A stretch of 64,000 nt of DNA from Thelephora terrestris (lineage: Eukaryota; Basidiomycota; Agaricomycetes; Thelephorales; Thelephoraceae): the NCBI GenBank assembly GCA_015956445.1, contig WIUZ02000001.1, positions 124,001-188,000 of the forward strand. The letters run 5' to 3'. A model generated the notes under the pieces. The model did no database searches. It was not told the origin of the DNA and saw nothing but the letters and a program-made list of their open reading frames with translations. Positions 21,499 to 31,235 of this stretch are shown here, piece by piece. Position 1 is the first letter of the stretch, and each line of letters opens with the position of its first letter. The position numbers and the translations under genes were made by a program.

Positions 21499-22122
21499 TT
21501 ACTGTTTAGGGGACACTAGAGGGTTAGCGGACGGGTGAGGAGTGTCGGGTCGAACATTGAGGGGAGTTCCGGGTGTAGAGATGAGGGAAGGAGGAATATC
21601 AAGAGCAAGTGGTGACTTGGTTTGATAGGGGTGGACAGCTGAGTGATAGTCTTGACAGAACTGACTTAGTTGTTGAATGAACGGGTCAAAATCTTGGTCG
21701 CTGAGGCGTTCAAAGCTTACGAGGTATTCTAAAACTGAATAAGGTAGTTCAGTTGGGATTTCCCACCACAAGACAATGATAGCGGGGCAATGGGTGTGGA
21801 TGTTAGTAGTAAGGTGAATGCGAGGGTTGGGAAAATAGAAGGCCAGACTTATACTGAAGTAGACGGTCGCTAGGACACTCTCAGTAGTGTCTGAGTTCCA
21901 AAGGAACTGATGATCGGCTCCTAAGAGGAAAGGGGGAGTGGTGACTCCGGAGTTGAGGGCTGCAAAGGGGCGGTAATAAGGGAAATGAGTAAGTAAACCG
22001 GCGGTTCGGTTTACTTGAAGACTTCTGATGAGTTTATACTCCCAGATAGATCTTCTGGCGTCTGGTATGACTGGACGCTGGATGGGACTGGTAGAGGGGA
22101 ATGGGTTAGGGGCGTTGAACAT
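21499..22122 (-). CDS. F2 207-aa protein (sense gene), function unknown
   Basis: A single frame runs from ATG at 22122 (MFNAPNPFPSTSPIQ) to TAA at 21499-21501, only 20 nt from the element end. TATATAAG lies about 150 nt upstream at 22273-22279. Between them AAGTAAGCTGAG...CAAAGCAG looks like a 5'-leader intron. Conserved blocks in four copies are PDARRSIWEYKLIRSLQ, YYRPFAAL, LLGADHQFLW and FERLSDQDFDPFIQ, followed by a Pro-rich tail. There is no signal peptide or catalytic motif I can name. Conservation across copies suggests a translated product; I do not recognise a family. Confidence 0.65.
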   Translation of the reverse strand: MFNAPNPFPSTSPIQRPVIPDARRSIWEYKLIRSLQVNRTAGLLTHFPYYRPFAALNSGVTTPPFLLGADHQFLWNSDTTESVLATVYFSISLAFYFPNPRIHLTTNIHTHCPAIIVLWWEIPTELPYSVLEYLVSFERLSDQDFDPFIQQLSQFCQDYHSAVHPYQTKSPLALDIPPSLISTPGTPLNVRPDTPHPSANPLVSPKQ

Positions 22123-22792
22123 ACACTAGCAGGAGAATTCCTGCTTTGAATGAGTCAGAAAGGAGTAAGGCGTGAGGAAAATTCCTCAGCTTACTTTGTT
22201 TATTGAAACTTGTTGGTAGAGGAGTACAGAAGAGATTGAGAATGGGGAAAGAAAGGAGCGAACACTCTTCCTTATATACCCAGTCCTCTACAGGAGTCAT
22301 TATTGTTACAATGAACCAAACAGGGATCCACATGGTCTGTGTGTACTTTAGGGTAGGTCGAATGAGTCAGGGGGAGGGAACTTAGAGCGACAGATGGTAA
22401 TTACTAATGCGGGAACAATAGAGGTGCGAACTGATGGAAGTATTAGGGGATTTCTTGTGTTTCATGGTAGCAATAGAAGCGTGATGGGGATTTCTCATGA
22501 TCGATGGTGGCAATAGAAGTGGGGCGGGGATTTCTCATGATTGGTGGGGATTTCTCATGATCGGTGGGGATTTCTCATGATCGATGGAGATTTCTCAGGT
22601 TTTGATGGGATCTCGATTGGGGCTTGAGGGTTCATTTGCCCTAATTGGGATTTTAATGAGTGCTGGTTTGTTGTTCTCCCCTTTCGGTTTGTATATAATC
22701 TAGGGGGATTGAGCGTTCTTTCCTCCCATCATCTCTTTTCCTTTCCCACCCACACCACTAAGACTTCCTCTCTCAAACCACCTTTTCGCTCA

Positions 22793-23690
22793 ATGTCTAC
22801 CTACGCTGCCAACAATGCCTTGCTCAATGCTGCGGCTACCCCTTTCGACTTCTCCCCGTCCTTCAAGACGGATGCTCCCTTCAACGTGGAGCAACACCTA
22901 TATGATACCCCCACCAACATCGCTCGTGACAACCAGGTGGCCGTGGACTTCCTAACCGCCCACAATGCTCCCGCCGAGTTCTGGGAGCAAGCTGGGTACG
23001 AAGATCCCAACAGGACTCGGAGGTGGGCTCCTGGGGTCACTCCCTTGCAAGACGCAATGGAGCAGGAGAGGGAGGACAGGATTCTGAAGTTGGAGAAGAG
23101 GATGGACATCATGTATGTGGTCGTCAATAGTCTCAATGACGACTTTTCTCACTTTGCCTTGGAACATTGGAAACCTTTCCAGGAATCTCTCCTCGGGTAC
23201 TTTGGCCATAGATGCCATGGAGCGTACTGTACCGACGCAACTCCTCACTCCCCCATTGTCCCTCCACCACCTTCACAATCAGGGAGTTCCTCTTCCTCAG
23301 TCCCCTCCTTGGAGTCCTGCTCCAATGCGTCAGATGGTGGAGAGGACCCAGAGGAAGAAAAGTCGCAAGAATCCGATGACTCATACTGGTCAACGTTGTC
23401 GTCCCTCCGACAAGTCACGTCAAGTTCAAATGAAGTTGAAGGTGGAAGTAGCGGGTCTCCAGAACCGTTATGGATTCGCATTAGTGAGCGCGGTGTTGAC
23501 GGACGTGAAGCGGGAGATGCATGATAGTTTGTTCCATGATGTGTTGGGATGCAGGGAGTGTTGGCAAGACCCAGTAACCCGGGTGTATTTGTATTGTCCT
23601 CACAGCGTACATAACCCTCATCACTTCGCTCATCGTTGTCTGTTTGCCCAAGACTGTGCTTGTGATGTGGACCCATTTGTTCTTGTTTAG
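22793..23690 (+). CDS. F2 Cys/His-rich coiled-coil protein (antisense gene), likely two exons
   Basis: ATG at 22793 (MSTYAANNALLNAAA) lies about 95 nt after TATATAA at 22692-22698. Removing a 61-nt GT-AG segment (23424-23484) joins the first frame to the downstream frame, giving 278 codons ending at TAG 23688-23690. The N-terminal half has a conserved YDTPTNIARDNQVAVDFL block, followed by a charged coiled coil (EQEREDRILKLEKRMDIM), a Ser/Pro/acidic linker and a C-terminal Cys/His module. The module reads LGCRECWQDP...YCPHSVHNPHHFAHRC...DCACDVDPF, which suggests metal binding. The 61-nt segment has the same length and borders in the other F2 copies but no clear branch point, so a frameshift is an alternative. 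Function is unknown. Confidence 0.6.
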
Positions 23691-24813
23691 TTTTGTAATA
23701 CTTATTAGTCACCTTTGTACTTTTAGCACTACGAATAAGTCTAATGTCTTGAATTATTTGTGCAATTTTAACCACTATGTCATGCGTTCGTGACAGTACC
23801 GGGAAGTAGCTCACCTGATAGCGATGGATCGCTACTGCGAATTGATGGGGGTCGCAGACCCTAATGATTTGCCGGCGGTTTATTCCAAGCGAGGGACTCC
23901 TGACACTTCGGTCAGCTCGGTCCAGGTGATAGACAAGGGATATAAAGGTGGGCGTACTCGTAGGGGTGGTCCTCACCTACCCACAATGACCCACAGAATT
24001 ACCAGAGAAGAATGGGCTGAGTGTGCCACCTTCGAGGTGGCGTACAACGCCTTTGTCTCCAACGGCTTAACCCGTCCTGGTCCAACCCCTCACCATTATC
24101 CCAAGTACCGGAGGCTCATCAACGAGGGGTTCGTGCCTTACCCAATCTACAGCAGCAAACCTCGTGACGCGCCAATCGCCGTGGCACCGAATCTGTCTCC
24201 TCAGGGCACGATCTCTATGCCACAGGAGGCACTTACCTCATTCTTCAACGCCCAGATCTGTATGGTTGAGCTCACGATGAACAACCAGAGCCCGCAGACG
24301 TTGCGAGCGCCGCGCCCTATCCCCTACACACCGAGGCCATTGATCCCTTACCGTGGTAGACAGCCTCACGGTCATAGTTCTCACTACAGAGGCCGTGGCA
24401 GAGAAAGGTTCGGCAGGGCTAGGCCCACGCGTTCCTACTCGAAGTGTTTCACCAAGGCGCCAGAAGAGGATATCATGATGAAGATCTTACCCACCATCAA
24501 TGACAATGTCCTTAGCGACTTCTTTTGCATGGGAACAGACAGCGAAGCGGGTCCCAGTTCCATGGTGATAACAACCCCGACGTTGATCAGTACATCGGCT
24601 GTCGAGATTTTCCCAGAAGTGATTGCTGGACAACTGGCCAGTGAACTGGCTAGCGGCATCAGCAATATTGATATTGAAAGTGTATGCACCGAGGAGGTGG
24701 TAGTCTCTGGGAAGGGAAAGGGCGTTGACCACAATACTGGACCCGAGTAAATTTTTTTTGACTACCCTACAGCCTGTGACTTCAGTAGTGCTTTACCCTA
24801 CTGGGAGGGTGGA

Positions 24814-24970
24814 TGTAGACCCAAACCCCTGCCCGGTTTGATCGGCCCGTAGATAGTCACGCCTCAACGAATTTCCCAAAAGATTAGATGACTCGTTTGC
24901 TCAATTACAAATAAAATAGAACGTATATAAAGCCCTGTAATAGGTAGAGAGAGAACAGGATGCTTTACAA
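24814..24970 (+). repeat. G2 3' LTR (putative, right end unclear)
   Basis: After the G2 stop a purine tract CTGGGAGGGTGGA (24801-24813) leads into TGTAGACCC, the expected polypurine tract to LTR step. A TATATAA box lies at 24924-24930. The LTR end is not clear; TTTACAACA near 24964-24972 is a candidate. There is no partner LTR in the window to confirm it. Confidence 0.4.
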
Positions 24971-25039
24971 CAGTTCTTACCCCGTGTGTTACCTTCGACC
25001 CGACTCGCACTCCACCGGTTATCGGATTTCCCGAACCGG

Positions 25040-27807
25040 CTCAAGCACCAACGAGGCCAAAACTTCACATTTGGTCAGGCAAAAATGTTTATGGACAAAT
25101 TCAACAACAATCAATACTCAGAGTTTCATACGAGCAACATCCATTACCCATTTTCAGGGAAGGCCGAGTGGGAGCTCACCTCATTCCTCCTCTCTTCTGG
25201 CCTCTCAATGAAGAAGATCAACGACTTCCTCAAGCTGGAAATGGTAAGCTTGAGTTTGTACCTTGCGAGAAGTGCGCTGACCCTTTAAACCTGTGCAGAT
25301 CCACGACGCCGGAGTTTTGTTTTCCACCACAAAGGCCCTTCGTGGCAGGATAGAGTTACTCCCCGAGGTTCCAGACTGGAAAGTCAAGGATATCAGCATC
25401 CCTAGCCACCCGACCCATGAACTGATGTTCCTCTCCTATCGCGACTCCCTAGATTGCGTCGAATATCTCCTTGGGAACCCTCTTTTTGCGGACACCATGG
25501 ACTTCTGTCCCATTAAGTTTTACCAGGACAGCGAGAAAACCATTCGTGTCTACACAGAATGGTTAACAAGAAATGTGGCCTGGGAGACTCAGGTAAGTTG
25601 GTTTCCACGCTTCTGGGCTGACCATTTCTGATCATGACTACAGTCGATTCTTCCAGATGGTGCGACACTTCTCGGGGTCATTCTCTCATCAGACAAAACC
25701 AACATACACTGGGGGCAAGGGGTCAAATACCCAGTGGGTCCATGTTGAACACATTGTGATCACAGTCAACAAGTGATCACAATGTGCCCAGTGGGGGGAA
25801 TTTAAATACATTCAAAATGTGCCTGGCCATGTGAGTCCAATGTGCCCAGTAGGCACATTTTGATTGTGATCACAATGTACCCAGTTCATTACGTAATTGT
25901 TTCTTTCACAATGTTTTCCACAATGTGTCCAGCATGTGGCTGAGCCACTCATTCAAACTTCTTCCACAAAGTATCCAGTGATGTGTCTAGAATGTGTACA
26001 GCCATATACATGGTGATTTCTTTGAAAGTTCATGGTGAAATTGAACAATATTGAGATTACATTGTGATTACTTCAAAAAGAACCCCCTGGGGACATTATG
26101 GACACATCACTGGGTAATCTTTGAAAGAATTTCGAATGAGTGGCTCAGCCATATGCTGGACACATTGTGGACAACATTGTGAAAGAAACTATTATGTAAT
26201 GAACTGGGTACATTGTGAACACATTGATGGGAACATTGTAAAAGAAATTAAAATGCGCACAGCAGGCACATTGAGTTCACATTGATGTGTACATTGTGAT
26301 TGCAATTAAAATGTCCCCAGTGGGCACATTGAGATCAAATTGATGGGTACATTGGATTCACATAGCCTGGTACATTTTGAATGTATTCAAAATTTCCCCA
26401 CTGGGCACATTGTGATCACTTGTTGACTGTGATCACAATGTGTTCAGCATGTACCCACCAGGTATTTGACCCCTTGCCCCCAGTGGCTGGGAAGGCATCA
26501 TTGTTGTTCGTCATTGCTCTCCAGGCCCTCATGGACTTTTGGTATCTTGCTCAGTCCCGGCAACTCAATGACAATCAACTCACTCAGATAATAACCTCTC
26601 TCCAACTCTTCCATGCCCACAAACAATCTATCTTGGATGCCTGCGCTCGTGTAGGTCCTGCTTCTGAGGTGACCACGCAATGGACCGCTAACAACACTGA
26701 GCATGCGCACATAACAGAGATCAAAGTTCCTGGTCGTTCTGGCAACAATAAGTCATACAGCCCACAAATCTGCAGGTGGCTTGACTGCTCTGAGAGGCAC
26801 AGAAATTTTGCCCTTGCTCTTTCCATACACAAGGTCCAGCTCCAAGTGCACAACACTGGCACACCAGAGTAACTTGATGATAACCCCAACGAAGCAGACT
26901 CTGATTCCTCTGATGATCAAGATTAAAACGCAACCTACCGGGACTCATCTCAGCCAAATCTATTCTCTTGCGCTGTGCAGCTATCCTCAAATGTCACACT
27001 CTCGACGCTGCTCCCCCTCTGCACCCTTTATACTGATACGACAGCCTTCCGGCTCAACTTTCACCCCAGTTTGCCATCCTTCACTGTCGATGAAGTTGCC
27101 ATCAAGTTCAAGCTTCCTGACCTCCATCCTGCCCTCACCAACTATATCCAATGCTTGCGGGACCTCCGGACCTCTATGGCCAAGATTGGACAGCGACAAG
27201 TATCTCCCTCTAACGCCGTGTTGCTGTTCACCCACCTCCAGGTGTGGTACTCGGTCCACATGCAAATGTGCACGAGTGATGCACCTGGGCTGACTGATCT
27301 GCAACGGGTCAGTGCCATGCCGGCAACCAAAGGCTGGCCATTTGGGCAGTATGAAACTGTTCTCCTTTCAAATAGAATGGCACCAGGGCCAGGGCTTGGA
27401 GGTACATGTTCTTTTTGCTCTTACCCTCGTTCAGTGCTGACAAATCTCAGGCTACGATGTTGCACAGATCCGCGTTATTTTCCACCCCATTTGGCCCATC
27501 AATACTTATCTTGTTTATGCAGAACGCTTCAACATTATCCCACACCCCACCTTCCACGGTAGTACATCCCGGGGGACCTGTCCAGATCCCATCACTGGGC
27601 GTGAAATGTTCCACAAGAGCCAATGGATCCCGTATTGGAGATGTTATTCCACTCTTACAGGCTCGAATCCCTGCTCCCCTAATCCTGCAGTATGGCCTCA
27701 AAGCGGACCCAAAGTTAACATCTGTTGAACCGGAGGTCTGTGCCCAGCAACGGGTCAACCGGCTCCACTGCTTCAAGCGAGAGCCAATGCCGGAGAGCGC
27801 TAAATAA
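25040..27807 (+). pseudogene. Plavaka-type (CACTA-related) transposase, catalytic middle missing
   Basis: The conserved Plavaka blocks appear in order: YPFSGKAEWELTSFLLSSGLSM, then across an intron (25244-25298) a block ending YTEWLTRN. A second intron (25593-25643) precedes LPDGATLLGVILSSDKTNI, where the reading stops at M4 (25707). After M4 (from 26486) come ALQALMDFWYLAQ, TTQWTANNTEHAHITEIK, PSFTVDEVAIKFKLPDL and WPFGQYETV, then an intron (27402-27450) and GYDVAQIRVIFHPIWP. From my recollection of Plavaka proteins, the segment between the SDKTN block and ALQALMDF, which should include the DDE core, is absent. Frameshifts and stops occur after 26872. The product would be an inactive transposase. 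Confidence 0.8.
25707..26485. mobile_element. M4: palindromic CACTG MITE without matching flanks
   Basis: It runs from CACTGGGGGCAAGGGGTCA to TTGACCCCTTGCCCCCAGTG, with hairpin arms like M2. Unlike the other MITEs, its flanks differ: ATA at 25704-25706 versus GCT at 26486-26488. It sits exactly where the transposase gene lacks its middle part, so it looks like the product of recombination between two insertions. Confidence 0.88.
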
Positions 27808-28378
27808 GCGACCTGAAGGGACAGTATCACATCAGTGATCCGATCGATTGGTATGACGCGCGCATGCCTTATGCTGCCGCACGGACCCTGCATCAATCAC
27901 GCTGTATAGTTGTGACACCAATAGAGTAGATTGTCAGGGCCACTCTACCCCAACAACTACCAGTTCACTGAGCCGACTCCGCAGAGTACTCACTAGTCCG
28001 ACTAGCTTGTGAGAGAACGATCACGTCTCTATTCTTCCGGTAGGTTGTCCGAGGTCACTGCAAGTCAGGTCGAAATCCTAAAGAGAAACCCAACCTAAAC
28101 CGTACTTCGTTCGGTTTAACAAACAAGGGTTGATCCCTACAACAGGATTGATGACTCCACCAGTTGATCGACTGGACGCTCGAGGTGTTCTAATATGACT
28201 GCGGGGAGTCTATAGTTACGAGGCGCAGTTGACGCGCAGAGCGGGAGGGAGAGCAGATGGGGATGTCTTGGATCAAACAAGAAACTCTGACTTGGCCTTA
28301 ACTGCAACTGGGCTGAGAAGGGCAGAGGATTTCCTGAGGTAACAAAACTAAGGTACTACGATACAGCCACAGTTGCTA

Positions 28379-28407
28379 CTTATACTAAAGGAGTGGCCAT
28401 GACGTCA
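28379..28407 (-). promoter_or_regulatory. F1c sense promoter: TGACGTCA and TATAAG
   Basis: On the minus strand the CRE-like palindrome TGACGTCA (28400-28407) precedes GTATAAG (28379-28385) by about 15 nt. The layout is identical in F1a and F1b. In F1d the palindrome is altered to TGACATCA (near 42532-42539). Confidence 0.6.
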
Positions 28408-29312
28408 ATACCCTAATATACCCTTATCAAGTCCAGAACAAAGGGAGATAAGGAGTGTGTGAACGCTAAGTAAGGGAAGCGAACAAAGGTGACGCGTGGG
28501 AGAATAAAGGACAAAGGGCCTTACTAGCGTGTGAAGGATTGCATAAAAGATAAGAAGTGTCCGCATGAAACATAGGGGTAAAGATAACACTAGTCCTAAA
28601 GGAAAAAGGGGCATGGGGTCATGAAAGTTCGTACCTGGGGATCACACCCAAGGGTCAGGTGGAAGCCTCCCATTGCTTCGTGCAATTTTCGAGCGGCTCC
28701 GGGATAAGAGACCATTCAACATCCCTTGTTGTCTGTAGGCGGTAACAGCATCACGGACTAGTGGCAACCTCAACGTAGGTCCAAACATGAGGAGCGCAGG
28801 CCTAGACTCATGGGACATGAGGGATTACAGATTCGCCGGCGTTTCACGCTAACGGCTACTTCCACATTCGCTTGGCTAACCAAAAGGAGTCTAAGGCACT
28901 CCTTCCGAATAACGGCGATTCCTTCCTCCGGTTAGGAGACTGTGATGTGACTGTCCACGTGTGTGATCAGGGTCCAGGGTTGATTGTAATTGTAAAGTCA
29001 TGAGGGGTCGTAAAAGGGGTTTGTGATGTCATGAAGGGGTCATCAGGGTCTTGAGACCTATTTTTAGTGCGCGCGCGTTCTGGGCGTTCCGGAACGAAGT
29101 TCTTCCAAGGCCGTCCCGCGGGCCGAGGTGTCAGCTTGATGTAGTAAGCCAACGATGATGGTACAGGGGCGGAAGTTGATGTGACCCGGACCAATGAGGT
29201 TCGTTGAGGTAGGTCACGTGAAGGATCACCAATCTAGGCTATAAGAAGGACGTCTTCTTGGAGCCATCCTTGATCAGCAACACCAGCAACTTCCCCATCA
29301 TCTTACCACAAC

Positions 29313-31049
29313 ATGTCTTTCCCCAACAACCATACCTACAAAGTTGCCAACGGCATCTCTACCATCTCTCGTATTGACCGCCGTGCCGCCAACCGCAAGA
29401 CCTACGCCTGTGCGGCGGGGACTCCTTATACCACGGATGACCAGGTATGGGGGAGACCTAGAGCTTTGTTCGCTAGCACTAACGCCTTCCTCTAGGTAGA
29501 GGAACGTTCTTTCGGGCGTTGATGTCCAGCTAACGGCTTCTAGATCTTGGAGGTCGTCACGGAAGTGGACGCCAAACGTCTCAGGGAGACGATCCCTCAC
29601 TTGCTGGGATTGACCTGGGACGACGAGCTCTGGGTCCGTACCATAATCGCCGAGAAGGTAGCCTTCCAGATGAGGGGTAGGTTCGGGGAGCTGGAGCATC
29701 CGATCAAGAAGGAGCTCTGGTACACCCTGCAGAGGGGGATCTACGATCAGGACCTATTGGAGCACGGAGCTACCGTTCCTCGGGCCGTCCGCCATGCTAC
29801 CGCTTCCACTAGCCTTTTGTGGTCGCTCGTTCGAGAAGGAGAAAGCCGGGTAGGTTTTCTGTCTGAATATTCGAGTATGACTCTCGACTAATCAGACTGC
29901 CTAGGTGGAACAATTGGAGCGGGAGGTAAAGGAAGCGAAGGCAGACGTCCTTCGTCTGTCCGCAGAGGGTCTTCAAATGAAGGAGACCTTGGCAGCCTTC
30001 CAGCAGGGGACGAACGAGGCGTTGGAGGCAATGGTCGCCAACCATCAGGAGTTGATCGCAGGGTTGAAGGTTCGGGACAACAACATTAAGGGGGCGTTGG
30101 CCAGAAGGGATGAAAAGGTCGTCCTTCAGCCTTTGCAGTTTGTGCAATAACTGAAAGACCTTCTAGACCGAAGAACTCGAGAACGTGGTGGCCGTGTTGA
30201 CAGCGCAGGTCGAGTCCTTGCAGGACAAGACCTGCAACTGCAAAGCGGGTCCCAAATTGGTTGGTGAGGGAACAGCCGATGTTCCATTCGAGTTGGAGTA
30301 CGCTGACAAGGTGGTACTCCCATCTCCTAACCCGTCGTCCTATGCGACGCCTCCGATCGAGAATGTGGTTCCCGTGCCAACTCCAGGTCCGGCTTCTACT
30401 TTGGCCGCTTCCGACAAGGAGAACTGTGGGTGCTGTGTCTTGCAGCCGATCCAACGGTTGGTGAAGATCGAGGATGAGGTCATGGAGGTTGACCGAGCTG
30501 AAGATGCTCCGAGGGTCGCCGAGGTATGTCCGGTGACTAAGGGGCAACGTTGCAAACGCTCTCGACGCCGTCCTGCTCATCGTATGACCACATCGGCTAA
30601 TCCTTACCCTCGACCAGTCGAGTCGGATGGTGACGAATCTGGTCGAGGTGAGGAGCGAGGGTTCCGATATCGGGTCCACCGTCCTTACCGACAGGTCGAG
30701 TCCGAGATCCAACTCCGACACCAGCTTCGCCTCGCAAGGCAGGATCCCACCCAGGGGTCCGATGAGGGAGACGGAGGGTCGCTCGCCGACTACGTCGACA
30801 GTACTGTCGAGCAGTCACCCGGTGATGGAGATGTGGGACCAGGTGTTCAGCAGTTCGGTGACATCTGGGAGGCTGATCGGTCCACTCGAAGGCATCTCTT
30901 CCTATCGGCTTGAACTGGTCGTTCAGCTGAGTGCCGAAGACGGTGACGCCATGTTTGGGGAGGTCCTAGCAAGGAGGGGCCAGCACTACGATCTCCGGGA
31001 TGGACAGTTGATGACCTTCAGGCCTGCCGTAGATAGAGTCGACTTTTGA
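29313..31049 (+). CDS. F1 antisense gene: five-exon coiled-coil/acidic protein, apparently intact
   Basis: Exons 29313-29444, 29544-29849, 29905-30117, 30167-30523 and 30618-31049 join in phase 0 throughout and give 479 aa. TATAAG at 29240-29245 is the likely promoter. Exon 1 starts MSFPNNHTYKVANG. Exon 2 has TWDDELWVRTIIAEKV, MRGRFGELEHPIKKELWYTL and PRAVRHAT. Exon 3 is a continuous coiled coil (LEREVKEAKADVLRLSAEGL onward). Exon 4 has PFELEYADKVVLPSPNPSSY, a Pro-rich stretch and VKIEDEVMEVDRAEDAPRV. Exon 5 is Ser/Thr-rich and ends AVDRVDF. The exon 4 donor GTATGT is strong; the exon 3 donor GTCGTC is weaker. No enzymatic motif or retroviral domain is recognised. Homologous genes in F3 and F4 share this order. 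A structural or DNA/RNA-associated role is only a guess. Confidence 0.7.
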
Positions 31050-31235
31050 GGACGTTGTATAAGCATTAGTATAGCCATGTTGTTCCGTATTGCCGTGAAT
31101 GTATGCGCGTTTTGTGTGTTTTGAATGATTGGTGTGAAGGATAAGGAGTGTAAAGCATTCAAACATAAGAAGTGGTAAGAAGAGTTCGAAGAAAGAGCGT
31201 GTTATAAAAAGTTTAAAAATACCATGTTCCTGACA

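Larger units (their letters stand above)
21479..23795 (-). mobile_element. F2a: complete F2 LTR-like element, TSD GTACC
   Basis: The ends are TGTCAGGGTTGTGGG (21479) and GCGTTCGTGACA (23795), flanked by GTACC at 21474-21478 and 23796-23800, within the G2 chromodomain. Length is 2317 bp. It carries two divergent genes from a central promoter region with a TATA box on each side (22273-22279 minus, 22692-22698 plus). Read as an LTR, the sense strand is minus and the 207-aa gene would lie in the R-U5-like part. Confidence 0.92.
21064..24750 (+). pseudogene. G2: C-terminal part of a chromodomain Gypsy Pol, split by F2a
   Basis: Exonic pieces 21064-21478 and 23796-24750 join in frame once F2a and one GTACC duplication are removed. 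The first piece is the integrase C-terminal module: YKPGDLVYLSMRN, then LKYLGPFKI and FHASLLKPHVPSD. It then enters a chromodomain (EFEIQWKAGDRTWAPY), which continues after the insertion as REVAHLIAMDRYCELMGV. A tail of about 300 residues follows with an RG-rich box (YRGRGRERFGRARP, near 24385-24430) and ends at TAA 24748-24750. Gag, protease, reverse transcriptase and the integrase core are absent; the left side is cut at P1. The chromodomain would target integration to modified chromatin in an intact relative. Confidence 0.85.
27932..31235 (-). mobile_element. F1c: complete 3.3-kb F1 LTR-like element, TSD TAGAT
   Basis: It runs from TGTCAGGGCCACTC (27932) to ATGTTCCTGACA (31235), flanked by TAGAT at 27927-27931 and 31236-31240. 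Read as an LTR its sense strand is minus: TGTCAGGAACATGG at the 5' end, a long U3-like part holding the antisense gene, then TGACGTCA (28400-28407), TATAAG (about 28379-28385) and a 450-nt R-U5-like tail. No nested insertions are present. It is the reference copy for the family. Confidence 0.93.

Noticed and set aside
30185-30913. Unspliced continuation of F1 exon 4 to a stop at 30913
   Set aside because: A strong conserved GTATGT donor at 30524 and an in-frame acceptor at 30617 give a longer product whose C-terminus is preserved in F1d; alternative splicing is still possible.
27932-31235. F units as conventional TIR DNA transposons
   Set aside because: Terminal complementarity is only about 5-7 bp, and the TATA-plus-tail layout fits LTRs better. 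Not fully excluded: integrase-derived (Ginger-like) DNA elements also have TGT...ACA ends.
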